A DNA stretch of 64,000 nucleotides from Aureobasidium sp. EXF-3400. Its lineage: Eukaryota > Ascomycota > Dothideomycetes > Dothideales > Saccotheciaceae. Positions 11,336 through 22,533 of the stretch are shown here, piece after piece; position 1 is the stretch's first letter, and each line of letters opens with the position of its first letter. Under the pieces are notes generated by a model. It worked only from the letters and a program-made list of their open reading frames with translations, was not told where the DNA came from and did not search any database. The translations under genes and the position numbers were made by a program. Where the stretch lies: positions 53,262-117,261 of the forward strand of contig SWBL01000144.1 in assembly GCA_024195585.1 (NCBI GenBank), written 5' to 3'.

Positions 11336-13124
11336 GATGGAGTGAGTCGTTGTCAGGTACAGGGTCATGATGCGGAACAACTATTGCTTATATGCAAAGA
11401 CTTTGATGAGATTGGGGGTAGCCGGAGGCCAGCAAGTTGTGCAACTACAGCATGCTTGTAGCCATGGGATTGTGTAAGCACTACCTGGGTATAAATGGCT
11501 TGCAGGAGTCCAACATGGCTTGCGCAGGCAAGTGACAGTCACGTATAGCTGACATGGTTTGAACGACAACTATTGACAGCCAGAAGCCGTGCCTCCAGGT
11601 TAGTGCTAGTCGAGTCATAGAGTCCGGAGGGCACAGGACGCTGGCGAAGAGCTGTACGAACGATAATATGCTACGTTCGTGTGACCAAGAGCATTATGGC
11701 TGGAGCGGAGTCGTATGTCAGTAGCCGTATTCGTGCTAAGTACAATACGAAGCCTGGACACTGCTGTGCATCGCTCTCAAATCCTTCGAAGGCGTGATCC
11801 GCTTGTCCTTGCTGTCCAAACCAAGTTTGCTGTAGAACTGTTTGTGTTATCGCATGTCAAAGGTTTCGACTTCGGAGGATTCGGAAACCCGTTTGCTTGG
11901 AAGTTGCATGTTGTGTTACATGGCTTGGTTGAATGGTAACAGCGTCACACCCACCAGCGCCTTCGGTGAGCCTAAACATCACAAACTAAGGTTTTGAGGA
12001 AGAAATGTGTCAAGAAAAGCTTCTTTATCAATCAAGAAACAACCATCTGAAGGCGTGTGACCAATTTCCTCACAAAGTCGAACGACTCTCAAAATCAGAC
12101 GTGCGCTGCGGATGGTCCGGGACAACCAGGGGGCAGCCTCGCTTGAACGGCTCTCCAAATCGTTGACTCGTTATCAGCGATCAAGCAGGTCTACCGTTCA
12201 TACCGCATCCAGTCTATCGGTAAACGTGGGTGTGCTTTCGCAAATAGGTAAAGGGCGATGGATCTTTGGTGCGCGGGCGTCGGAAACGTGCTTGCGACCT
12301 CGCAAACTTGTGCGAGACCCACCACCTCTCGTTCGAATTATCGGTTGCGACTAGGAAGCTGGAACGCCGTTTGACCGCAGCCACCACCACATCTTTATCG
12401 AGTATCCTTAATCCCACCACCCACATCTTGGCATTCTTCGTCGCGACGCGCTCTGTACGGAGTAGCGTAGTCGAGCAACATCAAGATGCCATCAGGACGA
12501 TTGAGAAGCGAGACATGCTTCCACAGGAAACGCAAGGCTAGAAGTTCCAGTTTTGCTGGCTGATAGACAAAAAAGTGACACAAAAAGAGAAAGTGATCGA
12601 CCGGACCGCTGACGCATTACCCCACACCGCCAAGAGAAGATGGATAATCTCAATGACGCGCCTAAACAGACAAACCCTGCCGACGTCTTTCCTTCCTGCT
12701 GTTGGCACAAGAACCCGACAGAAAGTACCATGTACTCTCAGCACGTACGGCGACTGTTCATGGCTATGGAGAGATACTCTACATCTCCAGTTCTGAACTC
12801 AGGAAGATGAACCCTCGCAAATCATGCCTCAAGGGCAGAGTGGATTCCTCGGCACCGTTGTGGAAGCCAAGATAACCACGGAACGGTTGGGTGTCGCTGC
12901 CAACTCAAATGTCTCCCTCATGGCGTTCATTGGCGGGCAATCATGGCGATTCTTTGCATGTCAAAAGTCTGATGACTCGAGCGAAACCAAATGTGTTTTA
13001 CCGAGAGCCGAAGCCTATCCCAGCTCCCCTTTGAAGAAGGTGGCAGGGACAGTCCAGGGTCCTCTGGACGCTTTCTTAAGAGACCAGTCGATACCTCTCC
13101 GCACCCTGTCTATCAATCTTACCG
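11336..13124. other. Long divergent intergenic region between A-T-R and P450 genes
   Basis: This 1.8-kb stretch separates two divergently transcribed genes and presumably holds both promoters. Short frames, including one at 12824-13249 overlapping the P450 start, lack motifs and are best read as chance or leader sequence. I see no clear repeat or RNA gene. Confidence 0.5.
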
Positions 13125-14784
13125 ATGGCGAGCTTTTCAGTCTTCTACGCGTTCCTCTGGCTCTCAATCACATGGATAATATACAAGAGTATCAGTCTGC
13201 TATACATTCGCCAACAGCATGCTATCAAGTCTCGCAAGCTGGACTGTGAGCCAGCGCCACTTTGGCCTGCCACACATCTGGGCATCTCGACGATCAAGCA
13301 GATGATGGCGGCTCAGAAGGCAGGTCGTTTCCCCGCCTATCTCCGTGAGCGGGAGGAAGTTTTGTCGGAATCACAAAATAGACCTGTGCATACCATGCGA
13401 CTGTCCATTCTGGGAAACGATGCACACTTCACCTCGGATCCCAAGAACATCCAAGCTTTGCTGGCAACCCAGTTCAAGGACTTCGGATTAGGCTCCGCAA
13501 GAATTGGCAACTTTGGTCCTTTGATGGGCGATGGCATTGTAGGTATTCATCAATCTTGAACATTGGCAATCTTGCTGACTAGGATTATAGTTTGCATCAG
13601 ATGGCAAACGATGGGAGCATTCTCGAGCCCTTCTCCGTCCGCAGTTTGCTCGCGATAATATCAGCGATCTGGAACTTGAGGAGGTGCATGTACAAAACAT
13701 GATGCAGGCACTTCCTGTCAATGCCAATGGTTGGGTCGAAGAGACGAATGTACAGCTTCTCTTCTTCCGCCTTACCCTCGACAGCTCGACTGAATTCCTC
13801 TTCGGCGAAAGCATTGACACCCAGCTTGCAGCGCTCAGAGGTGGAGAAGCTGGAGCCGCTGCAGCTTGGAGGGACGAAAGAGTATTCGGGACTGCCATCG
13901 ACAGCTCTCAAGGATACTTGTTTAAAGGCGCACGGTTTGGAAACTACTACTGGATGGCTCACGACAAGCACTTCAAAAAGCTCTGCAAGGATGTTCACAA
14001 CTTCGCCGACTACTACGTGGAGAAGGCAATCAAGGCACAAACCTCCGAGAAGCGTAGACCGTCACTCTCAAGGAAATTTGTGTTCCTCGAAGAGCTTGCT
14101 GCTCAAACACAGGATCCAATCGAGCTGCGCACTCAGTTGCTCAACATTCTGATCGCTGGTCGCGACACTACTGCTTGTCTGCTCAGCTGGATGCTTCTGC
14201 TGTTGGCCAAGAATCCAGACGTCTTTGAGAAGCTCCGTGAGATTATTATCCGCGACTTTGGAAGTTATGAGAATCCCAGAGATATCTCTTTTGTGTCTCT
14301 GAAGGACTGCCAGTATCTTCAACACTGTCTAAATGAGGCTCTTCGTGTTTACCCGGTTGTACCTATGGACGGTCGTCGCGCCCTGACGGACACCACGATT
14401 CCACGAGGTGGTGGTGCAGACGGTCTCTCGCCCATCTTCATCCCCAAGGGCACCGACGTCAGCTACTCGGTTTACGTTATGCACAGACGCAAGGATATCT
14501 GGGGTGAGGACGCAGACGAGTTCAAGCCCTCGAGATGGGAATCAGGACGACCTAGCTGGGGTTATCTGCCCTTCAACGGAGGTCCCAGGATCTGCATTGG
14601 CCAACAGTTCGCATTGACTGAGGCTAGTTATGTCATGGTCAGACTGTTGCAACGCTTCGACAAGATTGAGCCTACAGGACCCACCCTCGATGCCGAACCG
14701 AAGATGCGCCTGACTCTTACCTGCTGTCCCGCAGATGGTGTGTGGGTTAGGATGAGGCAAGCAAAAGATGTTGCTTCTCATTAG
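13125..14784 (+). CDS. Cytochrome P450, CYP52-clan (alkane/fatty-acid hydroxylase type)
   Basis: Two exons (13125-13538 and 13591-14784) flank a 52-bp intron with a CTGAC branch point; the product is about 535 residues. An N-terminal membrane anchor (about residues 2-28) puts it in the ER. The I-helix oxygen-binding motif is AGRDTTACLLSW, the ExxR motif is in LNEALRVYPVVPMDGR, and the heme loop is FNGGPRICIGQQFALTEASY with the axial cysteine near residue 473. AGRDTTA with GGPRICIGQQFALTEASY is typical of CYP52 and related fungal clans, which hydroxylate the terminal carbon of alkanes and fatty acids. A close secondary-metabolite relative with another substrate is equally possible. It is divergent from the A-T-R reductase and converges on the amino-acid transporter with 151 bp between stops. 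Confidence 0.9.
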
Positions 14785-14935
14785 ACGTTCCCTGTCTTGG
14801 TAAACGACTGTTCACGATTTACGCAAAATATGATGTCCTAGGAAAGGCCCATGCAAATGATTATGCTGGGCTCAGCTACTTTTTAATGTCCAATACGATT
14901 TGTTTCGCTTCCAGATTACTTCCTCTCAAATAAAA

Positions 14936-16636
14936 CTATTGAGCATTGCTGACACAAGTCCACGAATGACCTCCACCCTTTGCAATCGCCGTGCCAGAAC
15001 TATAAAGCCCGGCCACACATACTGTTGCACCTATCGCAATAACCACCCAGTTGATACAAAACTGTACAATCTGCTTCGGGCTATCAAACCAGTGTCCGTG
15101 GTTCAGGAAGAGACCAAACACACCGCTCAAGGTGTAGGTAAAGTGTGCAGCAAATAGAGCACTGATCAAACCAAGTAGGTCATTGAAGTTGGGGATCGAC
15201 TCTGCGATAATCCAGGCGATGACCCAGATGGTCAGTGTGATTCCTGTCCATGCAAGGGTGCTGGTTTTGGTTCTTCTGGTCATGTGGACTGTGCCTCTGA
15301 AGCACCGGACGAAGATGTACTTCGAAGCAACATGTCCATAGATGATTCCAGCAATGATGATCTAGTAGTCGTTAGTATTAGTCTCTGTCCTTGGTGGTGG
15401 GGCGATGAATTTTGACTCACTGTTGGAATAGCAATCCCCCAAGCAACTTTCCTTACAATCGGTCCTGCTGAACCAAGAGCAGGTGAAGTAACATCCGGAC
15501 CAGCAAATACGTAGATGACCGTGGCAGCAATGATATAAAGACTGATATCCCAGATCTGGAGGAAGATCAAAGCTTTCGTCCAATCTTTAGCAGGGTTCTT
15601 CATCTCTGCCAGGAAGCCAAAGAAGCACGAATGTCCAGCATAAGCAAAAACGATATTGCTGACAGAAACAAAAGCATCTGTGAAGGGCAGTACAGTAGTA
15701 ACAGCCAGTGGTGTATTGCCTCTAGGCTTCTGAATGCCAATCGCAATCATACTGATCAGTACAGCAGAGAAAATGGATATGAACGATGCAATTGACATGA
15801 ACGACACATTCTTCAAAGTCCTGGGTAAGTCGAAGAGCCAGAAGATGACGAGTCCGATGACTGCCCATACCACAGTACATGTGGCACTGTCGGATACGGT
15901 GTTGAGGCAGATGGTCCATGTTAGAATATGGCTAGCCATGGTGAAGATGAGGAAGATTGTTTGTGCTCCACCGAAGACTTCACGGCCAATGGCGCCCATC
16001 TTGAGCGGCTTGAAGAGGATCTCGCCTGCGTCTGCGAAAGATACGACCTGAGTTATCGTAAGCCTTCTTTCTGCTTATTTTCGTGAACATGTTTTTGCTC
16101 ACCCAAGGATACTTCATCCGGAATTGACCAATAACCTTTTGGATCCTATATCAGCTTAAAGTACCTCGGAGCTTGATGTTGAGGGAAGACATACCCATCC
16201 GGTGTATGTCGCGATGATTCCGAGTCCAACGATTAAGATGAGTCCAGGCACGAGACCAATCCTCGCAAGCACCGACGGCAGCGAGAGAATGCCCAACGAG
16301 ATTGTTTCGGCAATCATGACTTGCAGCTATTAGATTCTGTATCAATGATTCTTCGGAGCTCTGACATACTCATCGACGCTTGCCTGTGACTCTGGTCAGC
16401 AGGGAGGATACGAATTATGGATATGATCCATCGGCTTACCACCACTCCATGCTCTGGTAGTCAATCTCTGCATCCTTAATCTCACCCTCATCTACACTCT
16501 CCTTTCGCGAGAAGGGGTCCTCATATGCACTGTTCTTTCGTCTCGACATCGAAGACTTGCGTCGTCCTGAAGCTGGCCTCGACACAGCATCGTCATGTTC
16601 TAAACTCTCTCTTTTCTCGGGGTCTTCAAAAGACAT
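14936..16636 (-). CDS. AAAP-family amino-acid transporter (Mtr-like), six exons
   Basis: Reconstructed from exons 16440-16636, 16370-16383, 16195-16319, 16103-16135, 15421-16047 and 14936-15361, which keep frame throughout and give about 473 residues. After a charged, Ser-rich cytosolic N-terminus, the family block MEWWQ...MIAETISLGILSLPSVLA begins a run of about eleven membrane segments. The order and motifs (ATYTGW, QFRMKYPW, ADAGEIL) fit the fungal branch that includes the neutral amino-acid permease Mtr. Two points are odd: a 14-nt micro-exon encoding only WQASM, and two introns that must end in AAG instead of CAG/TAG to keep frame. It may import an amino acid, or move a product if it belongs to the neighbouring candidate cluster. 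Confidence 0.85.
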
Positions 16637-17034
16637 GTTGGAGTTGCAGTAATAGTATTGCACAAAAGCTGCAGAAGCGGAGAAATAACAGCAGTTCAGT
16701 CAGTCTATAAGTGTTTGGTCATGTACCCAAGTACCCGAAGGAACATGTGCATCACAAGGCTTGCATGACGTAGATTGTCGAATTGAGGAGCAGATGGACG
16801 ATCTCACTGCGGAGAAATCTTGAAAAGCAACGGGATTGCGCAACGCAAGGCCCTATCTGTCAAATGGTAAGCAGATATCTAGAACATCCTCTATTATATC
16901 GGAATGGATCAAATGTGACGGTCATGGGACCCTGAGGCACTGGTCTTTCAGTCTGCTCGACAGGCCCTTTGGGAATAATCGTTCTTTCCTCGGGATGATC
17001 CCTGAGTCCGTTCCTGCAACGAATTGCTATTCTG
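16637..17034. other. Intergenic between two minus-strand genes
   Basis: About 400 bp containing the promoter of the amino-acid transporter and the 3' region of the acyltransferase. No other feature is seen. Confidence 0.5.
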
Positions 17035-18552
17035 CTACTTGCCAGCCATCTCTCTAACGAGGCCAGCATTCACCCAACCTCGTGCAAAATTTCTACCACT
17101 AAACAAGAGGAAAGTAATCCACCAAATGCGGCCAATGTAAGAATCATACCACATTTCCAATGGCAAATCCCTCTTCTTCCTCCAAGCCATCACTTGACGG
17201 CGAATACCCTCCTCGACCACTACGGCGAAGCCATTGGCAGCGAAGAACTTGGCTTCTCCGAGAGAACGACCCCACTCACCACCAAGCACTGATCTGACCG
17301 CAAATGAATGGACGAAGGCAGAAGAAATGAACCCGCCCAGTACCTTGCCAATATCTGCTGGTTCGTCGTCTCGTTTGCCTGTGAGCTTCCTCTCGACCCA
17401 CTCTCCTGGCCAGACGCCATACACGAGGAACAGTCGAGCGAACAGCCTGTGCCAACCGTACGACCAGAACCTTCGCACAGACTTGATATCCCAAATGCGA
17501 GTGCTGTAGAGAGGCGGGAAGTATGCAAGTGGTGAAGGTGCTAAAGGGCTGAGCAATATGGCAGCCATCGAGTGTGCCACGGAGAATGCAGCCATAAGGA
17601 AAGCGCCAAGAGCTGCAGTCAAGAGGAGTTGAAGCCATAGAGGTAGGCGACTGTCGAACAGATTCTCTGTATGGGTGCCAAACTCAGCTTGTGGCACTCC
17701 CTCGAGGTAGCTCACGTAAGTGGCCCTGATTATGACAAAGCAGACGGCCAAAACTGGGCCTACATGGAACAAGATAGAATGGAGACGGTTGGTAGCAGTT
17801 GGTAGCCATGTCTTGCGAGTGTGTCGCACGTCAGCCGTCGTCCAAGTAAAGCCGATGCCACGCATGCTGGTTTCGAGCTCGAGAGCCCAGGAAGCACGAT
17901 CCAAAAAATGGACCGGCCAACCTTCTTCGCTTGTTGCCAGCTCATAAACTGGCTTCATCTCGCTGAGGTCAGAGAGCTTCTTCTCGAGCACATAATACGA
18001 GTCGGCCAGTGATCCACGGCGAGCATGGGTTGCAGCATCGGAAACAGTATCGGAAACGGATGGTTCCTCGCCATTGGCCTCTGCTGCGTCTTTCGCTGGC
18101 TCTTGGGGTTCGTTCTCGTTTCCGACCAACGCAGGCGTGTGTACTCGTGAAATGTGCTTGTACCGAACACGACGAGGGATGTGTCCAAATCCATATGGAC
18201 TGATGAAGAAAGCATCTAGGACTCTGCATCCGCCATAGAGGCCAACAAGAGCGAGTTGGTAGTTGAGTCCAATGCTTTGCGGGACATAGTAGGCTAATGG
18301 CAGTCGAAAGAACAGAACTCCGGCCAGTAAAGCTAGGGCATTGCGAAGCGATTTGATAGCAACACTATCGATAGATTGCGGCGGAGGAGGTGGTAGAAAT
18401 AGCAGCGCAAGAAAATATATTATCGGCGGGAGGACGGCAGCTTCAAAGGTCAAGGGCTTTGTATTCGGAACAGGCTGCAGCCCGGATCTGGGGGTCGCAT
18501 CAAGAAGGAAATTCAATATGGATGACATGGTGATTTGTACCACATGCACCAT
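17035..18552 (-). CDS. Wax-synthase-type MBOAT acyltransferase
   Basis: Single-exon gene for about 505 residues, with seven to nine membrane segments. The region FWSYGWHRLFARLF followed by GGFISSAFVHSF matches the wax synthase (MBOAT_2) domain, with the conserved active-site histidine in the second motif. Fungal members transfer an acyl or acetyl group to an alcohol, forming wax esters or acetylating secondary metabolites such as trichothecenes. A Glu/Ala/Ser-rich cytosolic loop (about 145-185) is variable. The ATG at 18552 gives MVHVVQITM; the second Met, eight codons in, is an equally good start. It lies in tandem with the transporter and esterase genes on the same strand. A perfect inverted repeat sits 127 bp above the start. 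Confidence 0.82.
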   Translation of the reverse strand: MVHVVQITMSSILNFLLDATPRSGLQPVPNTKPLTFEAAVLPPIIYFLALLFLPPPPPQSIDSVAIKSLRNALALLAGVLFFRLPLAYYVPQSIGLNYQLALVGLYGGCRVLDAFFISPYGFGHIPRRVRYKHISRVHTPALVGNENEPQEPAKDAAEANGEEPSVSDTVSDAATHARRGSLADSYYVLEKKLSDLSEMKPVYELATSEEGWPVHFLDRASWALELETSMRGIGFTWTTADVRHTRKTWLPTATNRLHSILFHVGPVLAVCFVIIRATYVSYLEGVPQAEFGTHTENLFDSRLPLWLQLLLTAALGAFLMAAFSVAHSMAAILLSPLAPSPLAYFPPLYSTRIWDIKSVRRFWSYGWHRLFARLFLVYGVWPGEWVERKLTGKRDDEPADIGKVLGGFISSAFVHSFAVRSVLGGEWGRSLGEAKFFAANGFAVVVEEGIRRQVMAWRKKRDLPLEMWYDSYIGRIWWITFLLFSGRNFARGWVNAGLVREMAGK

Positions 18553-19437
18553 GCAGAAGACGGTTGCTCGCGCTTAAAAAGAGTTCCATCCTGATGGCTT
18601 TTTCGATGGATGGAAAAACAGTGAATGGAAGATGTCATCGTGGTCATCGAAGAGAAACGTTCTTGGGGTGCGGGCCGACGATCGGGCCGCCCGATCGGTC
18701 CACTCCATCGGTCGACCTCTCGTCATCTCTCCATGTCTCTTACCAGCGTCGCTACAAAGTTGATATAACTACAGTAAAATGTATCAATAGTACTATATTC
18801 CAAGTCTGGCATCACAGTTATCTGAAAACAAACTCGACAATTTCCCACGGTGTGGCTGCTGCGTTGAAGCTCTCACCCAAGCCTCATATCATGTCTAGCA
18901 TAATGATCGACCTTGGCTTAATGCTTGCTGATGCTTGTGCTTCCATCATCTATTCCATATCACGAATACATACTTGACGCGAAGTCTCAATATAAAATAA
19001 GATCCGTTGATCGAAAAGAAGATCGCAAGTTTGAACGATAGTTGCGCTTGGGTGTTCTCTGAAGTAAAATGATCAAAATCAATTGCAACGACGCAACCCG
19101 CGATATACCACTTGGAACACTATCAAAACACACTATGATGAGCTCAAACATCTGGTCATGTACCCTGAGCAATATACATGCAGAGTCGGAGGCGAATTGG
19201 AGCATACGTCGTGCAAGAAATAGTTGTAATAGGTCAGAGCAGGGTTGTACCCACGAATTGCGGACTTGGCAATTTTGGCCAATGGCTCCACTTTCGAAAA
19301 TGCGCCCTTGATCAGATCGGAAACTCAGTACCCACCGTACGTAAAGAGTGCTCCCAGATCACAACAGTCAGAAGTACGTGAATAAGAGAAAAAACAAATT
19401 AGGTTGCTGTCGTGTATGTATAGTATATAGATCGCGA
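18553..19437. other. Intergenic, promoter side of the acyltransferase gene
   Basis: About 0.9 kb without a supportable gene. It contains the perfect inverted repeat at 18679-18697, annotated separately. Confidence 0.5.
18679..18697. promoter_or_regulatory. Perfect 8-bp inverted repeat with 3-bp spacer (candidate regulator site)
   Basis: CGATCGGG, CCG, CCCGATCG forms a perfect dyad 127 bp upstream of the acyltransferase ATG. Zn2Cys6 dimers bind CGG/CCG half-sites in inverted repeats, so a binding site is plausible. No protein can be assigned to it. Confidence 0.35.
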
Positions 19438-20959
19438 CTATGCTGAATCTGGCGCGACGTGGATTTGCCAGAATCGCTGATAGGCTTGCGGCATCTCTTG
19501 TGTACCATTATCGTGACTGTCGTATTCGGGATATGTGGCATCCAGAGCCAGTAATCCAATCCTCTTATGTGCTCTCTGGTACAGCATAAACTCCTCTGTG
19601 ACATTGACGTATACACCCACACCGTCATACACATTGATAGTGGATCCAGTGGTCCAACTCAATAATGTTGGCTCAATAAGAGGTGCATCGGTAACGGATG
19701 GATGTGATGTACCCAAGGAAGTCATGAACCAGGCAGCTTTTCCGCGCTTGTTAACATCCTTGACCAGATCTTTGACAACGGTAAAGTGAGGCTGCCCGAA
19801 GAAGATCGAGTGTTTTTTCGACCAGGAGTTGGAGTGAATGATCAAGATTGGCACATCAACATCATGGTTGAGGGGGCCACTGGACTTGCCAGGATCCAAG
19901 ATCAGTCCACCATGAAAGGGGCGTTCCGGACATGGTGCACCCTTCAAAGCCTGCAGAGCTCCTGTTGCACCGTAACTGTGACCTGCGATAGTGACGTTGG
20001 TCATGTCAAACTTTCCTTCCCAGTTGCTCATATGCTCGCCCTCCTTCCGAGGGTTCATTTCGAAGATGGTGGACCCGCTGCCGTCGTTGATGGCTCGCAA
20101 TACACGAACCGTTTCCTCAATCTCTGCCTGGCGGAAGTCCAATTGTGCTTGCTTGAGTTCGGGAGTGTCGAAACTTCCATCAGCATCCAGATCGCCGAGG
20201 CCAAAGTGGTACAGTGGTTTCTCTGTTCCATCAACATTCATGATCATGGTTCCAGGACCGCTGCCATCTCTGTGCTCGATTGCTGCAACGACATATCCTC
20301 GACTGGCGAGCTCACCACAGAAGTGTGTATAGTCTGTGCGAGAGCTTGCCATGCCATGGGAGAAGACAATTACAGGGAAGTTGATATTGTTGTCCACTTC
20401 TGGTTTGCGCTCCCCATGGTCGGTGAATTTGAAATCGGGCACAGTTTCTCGCAGCGGAACATCGACATTTGCTGGAATAGTAGTGCTGCCCGTTAGACCC
20501 CAGAGTGCGACGGTGAAGATACTGTTGGTGAGAAAGTTGCTGATATGAGCGAATTTCGCGTAGCCCTCTGCTGTCACTGCGAGCGGCTTAGGCACCCAGA
20601 GATGTTTAGGTTTTTCAGACTTCGCTCCCTTCACGGCTGGGTAGTACAAAGAGAATAATACTGTTTCAAGCTGCGAACATATTAGCGAGTTCTGTCAGCT
20701 ATCTAAGCGTCATGCATACCAAGAATGCAGGTTCGCCTGTCGACTTGAACTTGACGTCGCTCGTCTTGCGGCCATCGCAAGGACTTTCGATATCAATCAC
20801 GCCAACAGAATGAGGTCCCGTGTAGGCAGGGAGGTTCGAAGAAAACAGAGGCATTCCCCACAGCCAGCAGTAGACGACGTAGATCGCAGCTACAGAGAAG
20901 GCGACGTATCTAGGCGTAAGGCGTGGGCGAAGAATCGGCGGTAAACGGGAACGCGACAT
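19438..20959 (-). CDS. Membrane-anchored PAF-acetylhydrolase-like alpha/beta hydrolase
   Basis: Exons 20720-20959 and 19438-20670 (intron 49 bp) give about 490 residues. A single hydrophobic segment near residues 18-38 suggests a signal anchor. The fold matches the plasma/intracellular type II PAF acetylhydrolase family. There is an oxyanion region VIVFSHGMASSRTDY, the nucleophile elbow AGHSYGATG (Ser near 312), a probable Asp in GLILDPG and a probable His in GTSHPSVTDAPL. The family hydrolyses short sn-2 acyl chains of phospholipids and related esters; the substrate here is unknown. It sits next to an acyltransferase on the same strand, so it could act on esters made nearby, but lipid turnover unrelated to its neighbours is just as likely. 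Confidence 0.85.
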
Positions 20960-22525
20960 GATTAGAGAAGCATGAAGATTGTGTAAGGGAGATAGTGAGA
21001 TTTAGAGCAAAAAGCACAGATACTTTCAATAAACAAGGGAGCAAAAGGTATGTCAAGATCACGGCTTCATCTCGAGGTCTGACTTTTGGGCGTTTCGGCC
21101 GCGGCGGCTGGGAAGTGATGTCATAATTTGGACATGGGCTCATTTCGCGTCAGCACAGGTTTCATCTCCCTTTCTTGACAGAACGCGTGTCTGGTCTTTA
21201 ATACTCATACGACAGGATATCTAAATCTGCGAATGTGTCCAGAGTCTCACAGCCAAGACGGTGTGTGGAGGTTCGGAGATCCTGCGATAAAAGCGACGAC
21301 CAGCCTTCGCCGAAACGATCCGCAGCTGCAACGACGACAGTCATTAAGGTTCCTAAATGTGAATACAGCATGTTTCCCTGTTTATTCCCGTTATCTGGGC
21401 AGGGAAGAGAAATCGTAGTCGCGATGGCCTGATGAGCTCAATCGATGTCGCCATGATAGTAGCTGCATTCGAAGGTGGACGAGCGTGGCATAGGTAGGAA
21501 ACCAGCGAGCACGCACCGATTGACGAGCTTTCGAGATGGGTGTCGAGGTTGGCCTATACTCGCCCTCAACCACTTGCGACCAATTTCGCAACACTGCCCC
21601 ATGCTCAACTGATGCTCATTATCGACTTGGCCGACGCGGTAATTCGACAATGATCTCGTATGAACGATAACAACGTAAACCGATAGTAAATGACGATCCT
21701 GGAATACTATCGAAGTGGACACTGAATCATTCTTACTATATACGCATCTTTGGGTTTGATAAGGCTTGGAACAATAACTTCACTCACCAGACGAAATCTG
21801 GTAATTTCATTGTTGTGCTCATGGGACCCAACCAGCAACAACCTACTCATCCCCTCCCGCATTATCTACCTATTCTCGAATAAACATGGCAAGATCAACT
21901 CCTGGACGGAAATGCAAGGACGGCTTCAGATCACCACCAACTCCAAAGGGACTCAAGCAGGCAGTCGATACAACAGAAATCTTGGTACAGGAAGATGTGA
22001 CCTATTCCACCTCGACGATTCATCAAGATCGACGATCATGACAACGTTGGTGTGATCTACTTCTACGACAAACACGTCAATTCTCTCTCCACAAACGACA
22101 GCAACGCAAACCAACATCTATACGATGCCGCCCGCAATTGGGGACTGTTGAAGAAAAGTGATCAGTCATCAAGACTACACATCTCGTCTCCTCTGGTATA
22201 TTGGATCTTCCAAGACAGCTTGTGACTGTAGATCGTCGAATCAACAACAAGTACTGCTTGTGCTTCTCCCAACACCCACTCATAGCACGCGCAAGGGATA
22301 TAAGAAGAGACTGCACTCTGGGATACTATCAATACAACCACTTTGACGCCACATTCAGCCTCACAATGCGCAAGCTTGACGTTTCAGAGCTCGCTCATGC
22401 TGCCAGACTGCTCCCGCTTGATCTCTTATATGCGCTCTTCACACGTAACATCCCTTCTGACCCACTGTTCGACGGCATGAATCTTGGTCATCCTGACGTC
22501 GGCCCAGTTCCAAGGCTAAAAATCT
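20960..22525. other. Sparse region with no intact gene
   Basis: About 1.6 kb. The left part is the promoter side of the esterase gene. The right part holds discontinuous reading frames treated separately as a possible gene remnant. Confidence 0.5.
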
Positions 22526-22533
22526 CTAGCTAA
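21886..22533 (+). pseudogene. Possible degenerate gene fragment
   Basis: Three protein-like stretches follow each other in different plus-strand frames with stops between them. One includes NVGVIYFYDKHVNSL and another LPLDLLYALFTRNIPSDP. No splice sites join them cleanly. The composition looks more coding-like than the surrounding sequence, which suggests a decayed or badly interrupted gene. I recognise no family, and chance is a serious alternative. Confidence 0.2.

Noticed and set aside
12824..13249. ORF of 141 codons overlapping the P450 start
   Set aside because: It overlaps the P450 first exon in another frame, has no motif and no compatible splice sites; the P450 anchor and motifs explain the region.
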